From contig CAMAQA010000021.1 of assembly GCA_945860415.1 (NCBI GenBank), forward strand, positions 1-40,607: 40,607 nucleotides of DNA. The letters run 5' to 3'. Shown here piece by piece: positions 16,680-24,162 of this stretch (position 1 is the stretch's first letter; every line of letters starts with the position of its first letter). A program made the translations under genes and the position numbers. The notes beneath the pieces were generated by a model that did not search any database, was not told the DNA's origin, and saw only the letters and a list, made by a program, of their open reading frames with translations. Source of the DNA: Bacteriovorax stolpii. Lineage in GTDB: Bacteria; Bdellovibrionota; UBA1018.

Positions 16680-17694
16680 TGGGGCCTCCTGCTTCATGAT
16701 GGGTGTTGATCCAGCGGGCTTCAGGCGAGCGCGGGTGGTGCTCCACCAGCTCCTTCATCCACGACTGGGCACGGGCCTTCTGGCCCCGCTGCTGCGCACT
16801 CAGGGCCTTCCAGAGCCGAGCCTGCGCCAAATACTTCAACTCGCCTTCGCTGGGGTGCTCTGCCGAACGCGACAGGACCTGGTCGAAATAGACATCGGCC
16901 ATGTCCCAGTTCCTCAGCCGGTACCAGGTGACCCCGGTGAGCAGCCAATGCGATGGGGTCTTGTAGGTATCGTCCTTCGAGAGTTCCGAGAGAAGCGTGA
17001 AGATCTTTGCGGACTTGTCATACTCCTGCGCACGAAACTGGCTGACGCCGAGCGCATGAAGTTGTCGAGGCAGCAGATGCGTGGGCGGCTGGTACGTGAT
17101 GCTCGCCAGAGTGCGGCCTACCCTGCTGCCAGCGGACTTTTCTGTTTCGGCTGCGTAAGCCTCGGTCAGCTCCTTCGATCGTGCCACGCTGGTTTCGAAT
17201 GTGGAACTTTCGAGTCGCAGCCGGAGCTGCGCGTTTTCCAGTTTCAGCCTCTGATTTTCGAGATCCAGCCTGCGGATCTCGTGAACGGTGGCCTGAACAT
17301 TCTCCAAGGCGTGCCAGAAGCGGCTGAAGAATCCGGTCGAGTGCTTCACCACGGCAGGATGCGCCTCGGCGTGATGTTCCGACTTGGCCTCGGCGTGATG
17401 TTCCGACTTGGCCTCGGCGTGATGCCCCGACTTGGCCTCGGCGTGATGCTCCGACTTGGCCTCGGCGTGATGCTCTGGCGTCGCAGCTTCGTCCGTCGAT
17501 TTTTCACCGTGCAGCTGCTCGGGAACGACCTCGTCAGCATGATGCTCGGGCGGCGCCTTCTTGATCTTGAAGAAAAACAGCCCACCGCCGCCCACCATCA
17601 CCAGGGCGACTGCCGCCACCGCGACGGCCTTCTTGTTTTCCTTCAGCTTCTGAAATGGTCCGGACACAGGTTGCACCCTCTTCATGTGGCGCAT
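16651..17694 (-). CDS. Inner-membrane-anchored TPR protein with His/Glu octapeptide repeats
   Basis: This 347-residue protein has a basic N-terminus, one membrane helix (AVAVAAVALVMVGGGGLFFF) and then a periplasmic low-complexity stretch of about five octapeptides of the form HHAEAKSE. A Leu-zipper-like coiled coil follows (LDLENQRLKLENAQLRLRLE), and the C-terminal half is TPR-like (LLPRQLHALGVSQFRAQEYD, WLLTGVTWYRLRNWDMADVY). The His pairs could bind metal, or the segment may be a flexible spacer across the periplasm. It is the first gene of the group with the FecR, barrel and peptidase genes, with a sigma-70-type promoter just upstream. Similar TPR-plus-FecR pairings occur in motility and envelope loci of deltaproteobacteria; the role here is unknown. 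Confidence 0.8.
   Translation of the reverse strand: MRHMKRVQPVSGPFQKLKENKKAVAVAAVALVMVGGGGLFFFKIKKAPPEHHADEVVPEQLHGEKSTDEAATPEHHAEAKSEHHAEAKSGHHAEAKSEHHAEAKSEHHAEAHPAVVKHSTGFFSRFWHALENVQATVHEIRRLDLENQRLKLENAQLRLRLESSTFETSVARSKELTEAYAAETEKSAGSRVGRTLASITYQPPTHLLPRQLHALGVSQFRAQEYDKSAKIFTLLSELSKDDTYKTPSHWLLTGVTWYRLRNWDMADVYFDQVLSRSAEHPSEGELKYLAQARLWKALSAQQRGQKARAQSWMKELVEHHPRSPEARWINTHHEAGGPSVRVPASHH
17363..17482. repeat. 24-bp tandem repeat inside the TPR-protein gene
   Basis: Four near-identical 24-base units (17363, 17387, 17411, 17435) and a fifth diverged one (17459-17482) each begin GCCTCGGCGTGATG on the plus strand. They encode HHAEAKSE/G octapeptides on the minus strand. Because 24 is a multiple of three, copy-number change would keep the frame. 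There are no spacers, so it is not CRISPR. Confidence 0.95.
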
Positions 17695-17714
17695 CGGCCG
17701 CAGGAGCCCCGGGC

Positions 17715-17743
17715 TTTAGAAATCGCTGAAATTTCTCCGTCAA
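17715..17743 (-). promoter_or_regulatory. Sigma-70-type promoter of the TPR-FecR group
   Basis: On the minus strand TTGACG (17743-17738), a 17-base spacer and TCTAAA (17720-17715) form a good -35/-10 pair. The -10 lies 20 bases before the ATG at 17694, so the leader would be short. Confidence 0.5.
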
Positions 17744-17800
17744 AATTTCGGCACCGATCACGGAAGGCGCCCCACCACCTGCTCTGGTATGCTTCTCGTC

Positions 17801-18133
17801 ATGCTGAGCGGATGGACTGCATTGTTCGTGGCGGGATGCTTTGAGGTGGGATTCACTTCGTTTCTGAAGCTTTCGGATGGGTTTTCGCGCCCTGTTTACG
17901 TGGTGCTTTTCGTGATCACTGCGGCCCTGAGCTTCGCGGCGCTGTCGATGGCGGTCCGGACCATTCCGCTCGGCACGGCCTATGCCGTCTGGACCGGAAT
18001 CGGCGCCTTTGGAACCGCAATCGTCGGAATGGTGTTTTTCAAGGATCCAGCATCACTGTCGCGAATCTTTTTCTTGAGCACGCTGATCCTCTCCATCATC
18101 GGCCTGAAGCTGGTCTCGGGTGATGCATCGTGA
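17801..18133 (+). CDS. sugE: SMR-family transporter, SugE/Gdx-like
   Basis: This 110-residue protein has four membrane helices, the full length of small multidrug resistance transporters. The start at 17801 is chosen because MLSGWTALFVAGCFEVG aligns with the usual SugE N-terminus; the in-frame ATG 12 bases earlier would add four residues. Glu15 in helix 1 is the essential substrate/proton-binding residue. The signature PLGTAYAVWTGIGAFGTAIV is the SugE/Gdx form rather than the EmrE form; many such proteins export guanidinium. I looked for a guanidine riboswitch upstream and did not see one. The GTGA overlap with the next gene suggests co-translation. Confidence 0.9.
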   Translation: MLSGWTALFVAGCFEVGFTSFLKLSDGFSRPVYVVLFVITAALSFAALSMAVRTIPLGTAYAVWTGIGAFGTAIVGMVFFKDPASLSRIFFLSTLILSIIGLKLVSGDAS

Positions 18134-18849
18134 ACGCATTTCTCGTCGGCCTCGGCATTCCGTTTCGTGCGGCACGGCTTGCGCTCACGACTCCTCGCCT
18201 GCTGCTGGCATGCCTGATTCCGTGGGCCCTTGCCGGCGCCCTCTCCTATTTCCTGATCCAGCAGGCGTCGCAGGCTTCGCTCATGCTCCTCGGCTGGGCG
18301 GCCACGTCTCTCGGCATCGCGATCGGCGGCTTCCTCGCGCAGGCTCTCGAATGGACCTTCGCTTTCTTGTCCTGGGTGGCCGGCGCCCTGCTCCTCGTCT
18401 GGGGCGCCGCCTTCCTCGCGATTCCGTTTGCAGATTGGCTGTCGGAGCTGACCGAGCCGCTGGTCGAACCCAGACTTTCGCCGTCAACCTCCGACCTGTC
18501 GTGGTTTTCCCGCGCCCAGTGGCGCCGCTTTCGGATGGACGCGGCAAAGACGCTGGTGTCCTTCGCCATCAGCATCCTCGGAATGGTGCTGGCGTCCGTT
18601 CCGCTGCTTGGCGTGCTCGGACCTGCAGTGATCGCCCTTGGAATCGCTTTTCAATTTCTGGGATATCCGCAGACTCGGCGTGATGAGGGTGTCGCGCTGT
18701 CGCTGATGGCCGTCCTTCGAAACCTTCCGCTCTGCCTCGGCTTCGGACTGATTCTCCTGCCGGGATTCGCGGTTCCGTTCCTGTCGGCCTTTCTGTTTCC
18801 GATTGCGGTCATCGGAGGAACGCTCCTGTACGGAGCCTCAAGGCGCTGA
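18130..18849 (+). CDS. EI24/CysZ-like membrane protein
   Basis: This 239-residue integral membrane protein belongs to the EI24 domain family (PF07264), which includes E. coli CysZ. Visible features are the N-terminal LVGLGIPFRAARLALTTPRL, long hydrophobic helices, the loop LTEPLVEP followed by a basic amphipathic segment (FSRAQWRRFRMDAAKTLVSF), and a C-terminal paired hydrophobic region. CysZ transports sulphate, but EI24 proteins are widespread and the substrate here cannot be read from sequence. Many orthologues show FQFLGYP before a cytoplasmic loop, which is present here. The GTG start overlaps the transporter stop by four bases (GTGA). Confidence 0.8.
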   Translation: MNAFLVGLGIPFRAARLALTTPRLLLACLIPWALAGALSYFLIQQASQASLMLLGWAATSLGIAIGGFLAQALEWTFAFLSWVAGALLLVWGAAFLAIPFADWLSELTEPLVEPRLSPSTSDLSWFSRAQWRRFRMDAAKTLVSFAISILGMVLASVPLLGVLGPAVIALGIAFQFLGYPQTRRDEGVALSLMAVLRNLPLCLGFGLILLPGFAVPFLSAFLFPIAVIGGTLLYGASRR

Positions 18850-18934
18850 GCGGCGGGATCATGAGACCGTCGAACGAAAGAACCGGGCCTTCTTTGACTT
18901 TGTGGCCAAGAAACTTCCGGAGATGATCTGATTC

Positions 18935-19297
18935 ATGAGCAAGGACACTCGACTCGTCTACTCCACCGATCCCGCCCTCAACCAGAGGTGCCCACGCTGC
19001 CGCGAAGTACTGAGTGAGTGCACATGCGAGCCGGAAGTGGACGTGAAGGCGGCGAAATTCGTGGCCATCCTGCGGATCGAAAAGCAGGCGCGCGGCGGAA
19101 AAACCGTGACGGTCATCGACAGGCTTCCCAAAAACGAACTTTTCCTGAAGCAGCTGACGACGACGCTGAAGAAAAAGTGCGGCGCAGGTGGAACCTACCT
19201 GATGAGTGGTCGCGACGGAGTCATTGAGATCCAGGGCGACAAGCGAGAGCTGATCCGGAAACATCTCGCGGCCGAGGGAATTCAGAGCAAGGGGTGA
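18935..19297 (+). CDS. yciH: SUI1/YciH-family translation factor
   Basis: This 120-residue protein has the eIF1/SUI1 fold: IEKQARGGKTVTVIDRLP, then LKQLTTTLKKKCGAGGTYLM, then DGVIEIQGDKRELIRKHLAAEGI. The Gly-Gly-Thr loop and the IQGD segment are the family signature. Bacterial YciH is implicated in initiation fidelity and stress translation. The N-terminus carries CPRC and CTC pairs (QRCPRCREVLSECTCEP), the small Cys cluster common in bacterial family members. The start ATG lacks a close ribosome-binding site; the nearest GGAG is about 13 bases upstream. Confidence 0.9.
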   Translation: MSKDTRLVYSTDPALNQRCPRCREVLSECTCEPEVDVKAAKFVAILRIEKQARGGKTVTVIDRLPKNELFLKQLTTTLKKKCGAGGTYLMSGRDGVIEIQGDKRELIRKHLAAEGIQSKG

Positions 19298-19340
19298 AAT
19301 CATTGGAACTCGAGCACGCTCCTCGCTTAGTCTGGAGTGC

Positions 19341-20342
19341 ATGAACGCATTGAGGAATCCTCGGCTTCGCGCCACCTTCATCTCCATTCTGGCCGGATCC
19401 GGAATCCTGATCCTCAAGTTCACGGCCTACCGGATGACCGGATCGGCAGCGCTCAAATCCGACGCCTACGAGGGCGTGGTCAATGTGGTTGCCGCGGCAT
19501 TTGCCCTCGGCGCGATCCTTTTTGCCGAGCAACCCATCGATAAAGACCACCCTTACGGACATGGCAAGATCGAGCACTTCTCGGCCGCGTTCGAAGGCGG
19601 ACTGATTTCTCTGGCTGCCATCCTCATCATCTATGAGGGAGCACTTTCCTGGATCTCGTATCAGCCACTGAAGAGCCTCGATCTCGGACTCGCGATCACG
19701 CTCGTCTCGGGGCTATTGAATGGTGCGCTCGGCTGGTACCTGATTTCGCGTGGACGAACCCTGAAGTCGGCAGCTCTCGAGGCCGATGGGCAGCACGTCC
19801 TTTCGGATTTCTACACGACGCTCGGGCTGATCGTCGGCGTCGGCGTGGTCTGGATGACCGGACTGCGCTGGCTCGACTCCGCCATTGCCATCGTGATGGG
19901 CTTCTGGCTTCTCCGAACGGGCTTTCTGCTCGTCAAGCGCGCCTCAGGAGCTCTCCTTGACCTCGAGGATCCGCAGACGCTGAATGCGCTCGTGACGGAG
20001 TTCAACCACGATCGCCCCGCAGAAATCATCACCCTGCATGGGCTCAGGACTCTTCGCTCCGGGCGCCACACGCATGTGGACGTGCACCTGGTGATTCCGG
20101 AGTACCTGCCGATCAAGCAGGCTCACAGCCTGGTGGAGGATTACGGCCGGAATGTACTGAAGCGCCTGGGGATGGAGGGTGAATTTCACTCGCACGTCGA
20201 CCCCTGCCATCAGGCGTACTGCAGCCGCTGCACGGTGCTGGAATGCCCGATCCGCAAGGAGGGCAGCGCCGGACGCAGGATTCTGACGCTCGAGGAAGCC
20301 ACAGTTCCTGAAGTGGATGAAGGGCTTGTCCCGACACGGTAG
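19341..20342 (+). CDS. Cation diffusion facilitator (CDF) transporter
   Basis: This 333-residue protein has six membrane helices and the CDF metal sites. Helix 2 carries SDAYEGVVN, where Glu and Asn replace the His and Asp of zinc-type members, a pattern seen in a common bacterial CDF subgroup. Helix 5 carries EADGQHVLSD (His-x3-Asp). The cytoplasmic domain shows RSGRHTHVDVHLVIP. A Cys-rich tail (HSHVDPCHQAYCSRC, then VLECPIR) may add a metal-binding site. It should export a divalent cation such as zinc, iron or manganese; the exact metal is uncertain. A GGAG lies three bases before the ATG, which is closer than usual. Confidence 0.9.
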   Translation: MNALRNPRLRATFISILAGSGILILKFTAYRMTGSAALKSDAYEGVVNVVAAAFALGAILFAEQPIDKDHPYGHGKIEHFSAAFEGGLISLAAILIIYEGALSWISYQPLKSLDLGLAITLVSGLLNGALGWYLISRGRTLKSAALEADGQHVLSDFYTTLGLIVGVGVVWMTGLRWLDSAIAIVMGFWLLRTGFLLVKRASGALLDLEDPQTLNALVTEFNHDRPAEIITLHGLRTLRSGRHTHVDVHLVIPEYLPIKQAHSLVEDYGRNVLKRLGMEGEFHSHVDPCHQAYCSRCTVLECPIRKEGSAGRRILTLEEATVPEVDEGLVPTR

Positions 20343-20387
20343 CGACATGAATTACTTTTGACTGTCGCGGGCGCAAAAACTTTCCAG

Positions 20388-20885
20388 ATGATCGCACGGA
20401 AGCGATGGATAGTTGCGGTAGCCTTTCTTCTCTGTTCCGCCTTATCGGCGGAGGCGTCTCCTCCTGCGTTTCGGGCGTATGCCTTTCAGGCGTCGCAGAA
20501 ATCCGGCGGAGAGCTCCGCTCCGGTGGCTTGTCCTGGAATCCGCATCTTTTTGGCCTCGGCTCTTTTGCTGCAGGCGGAGTGATCGGGGCTCAGCTCCTG
20601 AAGAATTCCGCCGGCAGCCTCATCCCCACCGTCGACCTCGGGGTGTCGCTCGCCCTCCCTGTCGGTAGCATGATTCGCATCGAGGCCCAGGCCGTTGGCG
20701 TGCTGGCTCCCCTCGAAGGAAGCTCGCTCACAGGTCGGCTCATGAGCTCGTCCGGTGCCCTGGGCGCAAACCTGCTTCTGGATCGACCCTTCTTGATCTT
20801 TGACGGAGCGTGGATCGGCTATCGCCGATGGCTGGCCGCAGATCATGTCACCGAATACCGAATTGGCGGGAGCTTTCGCCTATGA
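20388..20885 (+). CDS. Secreted envelope protein, possibly barrel-like
   Basis: This 165-residue protein begins with a signal peptide (WIVAVAFLLCSALSAEASP). The mature part has Gly-rich amphipathic strands (LFGLGSFAAGGVIGAQLL, VDLGVSLALPVG, MIRIEAQAVGVLAPLE) and ends YRIGGSFRL, like a small outer-membrane barrel. I do not recognise a specific family. The frame extends upstream to a TTG at 20358, but ATG 20388 gives a normal signal peptide. Its stop overlaps the start of the M23-like lipoprotein (ATGA), so the two are likely co-expressed. Confidence 0.7.
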   Translation: MIARKRWIVAVAFLLCSALSAEASPPAFRAYAFQASQKSGGELRSGGLSWNPHLFGLGSFAAGGVIGAQLLKNSAGSLIPTVDLGVSLALPVGSMIRIEAQAVGVLAPLEGSSLTGRLMSSSGALGANLLLDRPFLIFDGAWIGYRRWLAADHVTEYRIGGSFRL

Positions 20886-21577
20886 TGTCGTTTCAACGCG
20901 TGGCGATCGTCATGGCCGCCGCACTTTTCCTGCAGAGCTGCGGCACGGGCCTGAATATCGGAATGGCTCCGGTGCTTCGAAACCTCACGGTCGACATTCA
21001 GCCGTGCGGAAATCCCTGCACTGCCACCACGGCAGGGGCCTTCAAATTCACTGCCTCTGGAAACCACCTGCCGATCGTCTTTGGAGCCTCGGTTCAGGCC
21101 TCGTCAGGCGGACAGAAGCTCATTCCCAACCTCGAGTTTCGGGTGTCATCGACCGCAAACGTGCTGTCGCCTGTAGATGGCGTGATTGCCTCGATCGAGA
21201 AGAATTCAGGCGAAGATGACTACGTCGTGAGCATTGCTCACTCGGCGCTCAGCGAGTTCAGCGTCGAGATCGATCATGTCACCGAGCTTCAGGTCTCGGC
21301 GGGAGACCGCGTCGTCGCCGGCCAGGTGATTGGAAAGCCGGGAGTCTGGTACCCTGCCGACGGAATTGGCCGCGTGGAACTTCAGCTCAAACGCGGTGGA
21401 GACTTCGTTTGTCCCCTGGAATATCTGGCCTCGGATGTGGCTGCAGAAGTACGCAACAAGATGAGTGGCCTGCTCGAAGACTGGGAAGAGGTTCGGAACG
21501 ATCCGAGCCTTTATGACCAGAACTCGATGGTGGTTCCGGGCTGTCTGAGGTCCTCAATTTCAGGCGACGACGCATAG
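20882..21577 (+). CDS. M23/LytM-like lipoprotein, probably non-catalytic
   Basis: This 231-residue lipoprotein (signal VMAAALFLQSC, Cys20) starts at ATG 20882, which overlaps the preceding stop. The region VLSPVDGVIASIEKN, then VVSIAHSALSEFSVEIDHV, then VSAGDRVVAGQVIGKPG follows the beta-fold of LytM/M23 endopeptidases. However, the catalytic HxH (usual YAHL/YGHL motif) is represented only by IDHV, and the first His-x3-Asp site is not evident. It is therefore likely a degenerate M23 protein that binds or regulates a peptidoglycan enzyme, as EnvC and NlpD do; that is inference. The C-terminal 60 residues are acidic. Confidence 0.7.
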   Translation: MMSFQRVAIVMAAALFLQSCGTGLNIGMAPVLRNLTVDIQPCGNPCTATTAGAFKFTASGNHLPIVFGASVQASSGGQKLIPNLEFRVSSTANVLSPVDGVIASIEKNSGEDDYVVSIAHSALSEFSVEIDHVTELQVSAGDRVVAGQVIGKPGVWYPADGIGRVELQLKRGGDFVCPLEYLASDVAAEVRNKMSGLLEDWEEVRNDPSLYDQNSMVVPGCLRSSISGDDA

Positions 21578-21585
21578 AAAAAAGA

Positions 21586-21626
21586 GGGAGGGCTGCCTTG
21601 GCGTGCACCACCACGGCAACCCTCCC
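21586..21626 (-). terminator. Intrinsic terminator for the minus-strand lipoprotein gene
   Basis: GGGAGGGCTGCC (21586-21597) pairs with GGCAACCCTCCC (21615-21626) with one mismatch. Read on the minus strand the stem is followed by CTCTTTTTTC, a proper U-tract. On the plus strand there is no U-run, so it is mainly the terminator of the gene at 21713-22711, although the hairpin also follows the M23-like gene. Confidence 0.85.
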
Positions 21627-21712
21627 CATCCCAGCTTTTCTCGCCCTACTCGAGTTGGGCAAGCCGCCCGGGTTCAGCCTGAGTCCAATCGCAAAGCCTC
21701 AGGCCGCCTTAC

Positions 21713-22711
21713 TTACTCCTTCGGAAGATCCGCACGCAGTAGCGGCAGCTTCTTATCTGTTGCGATGGCTGAAGCCATGGAGCCCTTTCCGACTTTCTGC
21801 ATCTGGACACGAATCACGATCGGGTCGCCGGGCTTGAAGGTGTCGGAAATCTCCAGCTGAGGTTCGCCCTTCAGGAGATATCCCTTGGCATAGACGGTCA
21901 CCAGCATCTGATCGGTGGTCTTGAACGAGTCGAAGATCGCACGCAACTCCTTCGGACGTACCGCAGGATTCTGGACGGCCACCTGGAAGGCATCGCTGGT
22001 TTCGATGCCCAGGGCTGCAGAGCTGATTTTTCCGGCATCGGCTGCCGGAATACCTTCGAAAATCACGCTGACTGGCGATTGAAACGGCAGGGTCTCCGTC
22101 GCGTCGACCTCTTCGTTGCGGCAGTTGACCTCGCAGTAGACCGGAACGAGCACCTGCTCGCAATCCTGCTCCGTCCAGCAACTCTCGCGCGGCCAGGGAT
22201 CGGGACGATGGTGTCCGTGTCCGTGTCCGTGGCCGCGTCCGCCACCGCGATGATCGTGATCGCGCCCACCCCCACGAGGAGAGTCACTGCGTCCGCCTCC
22301 TCGGCGATCATCATCTCGGTCACGCCCGCCGCCACCTCGGCGATCGTCATCGCGACCCCGATCTCGATCGCGGCCCCTGCCGCGCTCCAGAAGCGTCTCC
22401 GAGGTCAGTGCCACTTCGTCCAGCAGGCCAAAGGGCGAACACACTCGTCTCGACGAGCACTGAGTTTCATACTGATGCCCGCAGACCTGACTGTCGCAAA
22501 CGCGCACCAGCCTCTTGAAGTGGCGCACTCTCGTGAAGCGAACCGATCCATGACCCACCACCTGTCCGCTGCGCTCGCGACTCACCTGAAGTGGCGCCCG
22601 GAGTCCGACGTACCGATCCATCATGGAGGTGTAATCACATCCTGCCAGCACGAGAACGGACAGCGCCGCCCCCCAGCGCAACACTGAACGATTCTCTGAA
22701 TAGAGCCCCAT
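21713..22711 (-). CDS. Lipoprotein with Arg/Asp/Gly- and Gly/His-rich central segment
   Basis: This 332-residue lipoprotein (SVLVLAGC, Cys25) has three parts. The first (26-105) has paired Cys (VRVCDSQVCGHQ, ETQCSSRRVC). The second (about 108-172) is low complexity: alternating RGRDRDRGRDDDRR and GGG blocks ending in GHGHGHGHH. The third (about 175-332) starts with more Cys (ESCWTEQDCEQ, VYCEVNCRN) and is a strand-rich domain. I do not recognise the family. The highly charged centre could bind metal or polyanions. GGGGAG sits eight bases before the ATG, a putative sigma-54 promoter lies upstream at 22754 and a strong terminator follows, so it is a single-gene transcript. Confidence 0.85.
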   Translation of the reverse strand: MGLYSENRSVLRWGAALSVLVLAGCDYTSMMDRYVGLRAPLQVSRERSGQVVGHGSVRFTRVRHFKRLVRVCDSQVCGHQYETQCSSRRVCSPFGLLDEVALTSETLLERGRGRDRDRGRDDDRRGGGGRDRDDDRRGGGRSDSPRGGGRDHDHRGGGRGHGHGHGHHRPDPWPRESCWTEQDCEQVLVPVYCEVNCRNEEVDATETLPFQSPVSVIFEGIPAADAGKISSAALGIETSDAFQVAVQNPAVRPKELRAIFDSFKTTDQMLVTVYAKGYLLKGEPQLEISDTFKPGDPIVIRVQMQKVGKGSMASAIATDKKLPLLRADLPKE

Positions 22712-22753
22712 TTCTTCATCTCCCCGAATTGTTGGTATCCGGAGTCTGCGCAG

Positions 22754-22769
22754 AGCAAGTCGGGGGCCA
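22754..22769 (-). promoter_or_regulatory. Putative sigma-54 (RpoN) promoter
   Basis: On the minus strand, TGGCCCCCGACTTGCT has TGGC at -24, TTGCT at -12 and exact GG-N10-GC spacing. The predicted start near 22743 gives a 32-nt leader containing the GGGGAG ribosome-binding site of the gene starting at 22711. Confidence 0.65.
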
Positions 22770-22801
22770 TGATAGAATATTCAAATTCCACCACACTTTC
22801 C

Positions 22802-22819
22802 AGTGGTTGCGACACCACT
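22802..22819. repeat. Inverted repeat upstream of the sigma-54 site
   Basis: AGTGGT and ACCACT flank a 6-base spacer, about 33 bases upstream (minus strand) of the -24 element at 22754-22769. It could be an activator-binding site for that gene or an operator for the methyltransferase gene downstream. Evidence is positional only. Confidence 0.3.
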
Positions 22820-22893
22820 CCTCAAAAACCCCGTTTCGGCGTTTTGGCCCCGGTCTCCTTTCGTCACCAGTGTTCACGCAGTACACTGGGTCC

Positions 22894-23445
22894 ATGCTGC
22901 CCATCCTGAACCCCTACTTTGAGCTCACGCGCACGCTGTTCTCATCGAAGATCGATCCGGAAAGTCTCGAGGCCTCACGCAAGAAACTGATCTGGGCCTA
23001 CTCGTGGGCGATTCCTACGCCTGAGGCCATCGAGAAGATCGCCGCCCTTTCGCCACTCCTCGAGCTGGGCGCAGGCACCGGGTATTGGGGATGGCTCTTG
23101 CGACAGGCAGGAGCCCGGATCAACTGCTGGGATGCCAACCCGGGGGCCGGTCCGCACTGGAGCGAGGTCGAGTACGGCACCCCAGAGATGTTGAGCGAAC
23201 TGCCGGATCTATCCGAAAGAACACTCCTGCTTGTTTGGCCGCCCCTCGACGAGCCCATGGCGGAGCAGGCACTGATGCATTTCACCGGAAAACACGTGAT
23301 CTACATCGGAGAATGGCGGGGACGGACTGGGTCGTCTGCATTTCATGATCGGCTCGAGCGCGAATTCCAGCTCGATCAGTCGATCGAGCTTCCTCGATGG
23401 CCAGGATTCTCGGATTCGATTCAAATCCGCTCGCGTCAGGACTGA
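22894..23445 (+). CDS. SAM-dependent methyltransferase-like protein
   Basis: This 183-residue protein starts at ATG 22894 (MLPILNPYFELTR); the frame is open for 100 codons upstream, but that part is antisense or intergenic in character. Motif I is clear in LLELGAGTGYWGWLLRQAGA, and the strand-2 acidic residue follows in INCWDANPGAG. The preceding AYSWAIPTPEAIEKIA is typical of a small uncharacterised methyltransferase family found in actinobacteria, fungi and oomycetes. The substrate is unknown. No convincing ribosome-binding site is seen, only a GGG eight bases upstream. Confidence 0.75.
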   Translation: MLPILNPYFELTRTLFSSKIDPESLEASRKKLIWAYSWAIPTPEAIEKIAALSPLLELGAGTGYWGWLLRQAGARINCWDANPGAGPHWSEVEYGTPEMLSELPDLSERTLLLVWPPLDEPMAEQALMHFTGKHVIYIGEWRGRTGSSAFHDRLEREFQLDQSIELPRWPGFSDSIQIRSRQD

Positions 23446-23498
23446 CGGATTCCAGCGCGAATCGTCAGCCGTGATTCTGTTCTCTCGAACTACCGGGC

Positions 23499-23506
23499 TT
23501 TATAAG
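23499..23506 (+). promoter_or_regulatory. Possible -10 element in a small palindrome
   Basis: TTTATAAG, inside the palindrome GGCTTTATAAGCC, lies 20 bases before the ATG at 23527. It makes a plausible -10 but no good -35 is present at 16-18 bases, so any promoter would be weak or activator-dependent. Confidence 0.3.
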
Positions 23507-23526
23507 CCGCCTCAGGAGAACAAACC

Positions 23527-24111
23527 ATGAATTCCACGATTCGCCTTTTCCTCGCCTTCTCGATCCTCCCCACCATCGCCAGTGCGGCCGTCGGTGCGGC
23601 GCCACTTCCAAGCGGAAAGCTCGAGGGTGTGCTCACGAACTCCCCGCTTTGTCCCGAACACGTCGTGGTCGCGAGCGGCTCGGAATCCTTGGAGCTCCAG
23701 TTTCCGGAGCGTCAGATCACCTTCGACCGAATCAATCGGGGGCGTCAGGTCAATCCAGACGACGCCTTTACCTGGACCGTCTCTGAGACAACACTGAAGC
23801 GCAAACGAGGGAGAATGCTCCTTCTTCAGCGTAGCGGCTCCTGCTCGGGTTTGACGTCGCTCGGATGTCGCGTGGGTCAGGTTCCCATCGAGCGCTCGGT
23901 GGAGCTGAGCATGGATGGTGCCGAACTGACCTTGAATACGTACTCCAGCAACTATCTCGGACACCACTGGCAGAACGATGTCTGGCAGCCCAAGCTCGGA
24001 CAGCAGAGCATTCGGTACGGATATGAAACTCAGGACGAATTGGAAGCCCTGATGGCCGACCCCTTCTATGCGGGCGTCGAGGCACAGGTTCTCAACTGCA
24101 CCTACAGGTAA
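23527..24111 (+). CDS. Secreted protein of unknown function
   Basis: This 194-residue protein has a clean signal peptide (RLFLAFSILPTIASA). The mature protein has Cys pairs (NSPLCPEHVVV, GSCSGLTSLGCRVG, VLNCTYR) and strands (LEGVLTNS, ESLELQFPERQITF), consistent with a periplasmic or secreted beta-protein resembling the lipocalin-style repeats of small envelope proteins. I recognise no family. AGGAG eight bases before the ATG fixes the start. It is convergent with the next gene across a strong hairpin. Confidence 0.8.
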   Translation: MNSTIRLFLAFSILPTIASAAVGAAPLPSGKLEGVLTNSPLCPEHVVVASGSESLELQFPERQITFDRINRGRQVNPDDAFTWTVSETTLKRKRGRMLLLQRSGSCSGLTSLGCRVGQVPIERSVELSMDGAELTLNTYSSNYLGHHWQNDVWQPKLGQQSIRYGYETQDELEALMADPFYAGVEAQVLNCTYR

Positions 24112-24116
24112 GTTTC

Positions 24117-24162
24117 GGCAGGCGCGCTAGTCTCATGGATGGATCAGACTAGCGCGCGTGCC
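24117..24162. terminator. Strong bidirectional terminator-like hairpin
   Basis: GCGCGCTAGTCT (24122-24133) and AGACTAGCGCGC (24146-24157) form a perfect 12-bp stem with a 12-base loop. The stem extends through one mismatch to GGCA/TGCC. It sits between two convergent genes, and the TAG stop of the minus-strand gene is inside the right arm. There is no U-tract on either side, so termination may need help or the hairpin may protect 3' ends. Confidence 0.6.

Noticed and set aside
17695..17800. Guanidine riboswitch upstream of the SugE/Gdx-like gene
   Set aside because: Searched for paired ACGR-loop hairpins or a ykkC-like fold; only a weak GAAAT/ATTTC repeat is present.
16576..17844. Plus-strand open frame of 422 codons
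   Set aside because: It is antisense to the TPR and FecR genes; its repeats are the complement of the octapeptide repeat.
18842..18934. Short plus-strand reading frame ending KKLPEMI
   Set aside because: The sequence looks protein-like but has no start codon before it and runs out of frame from the EI24-like gene; could be a remnant, not supportable as a gene.
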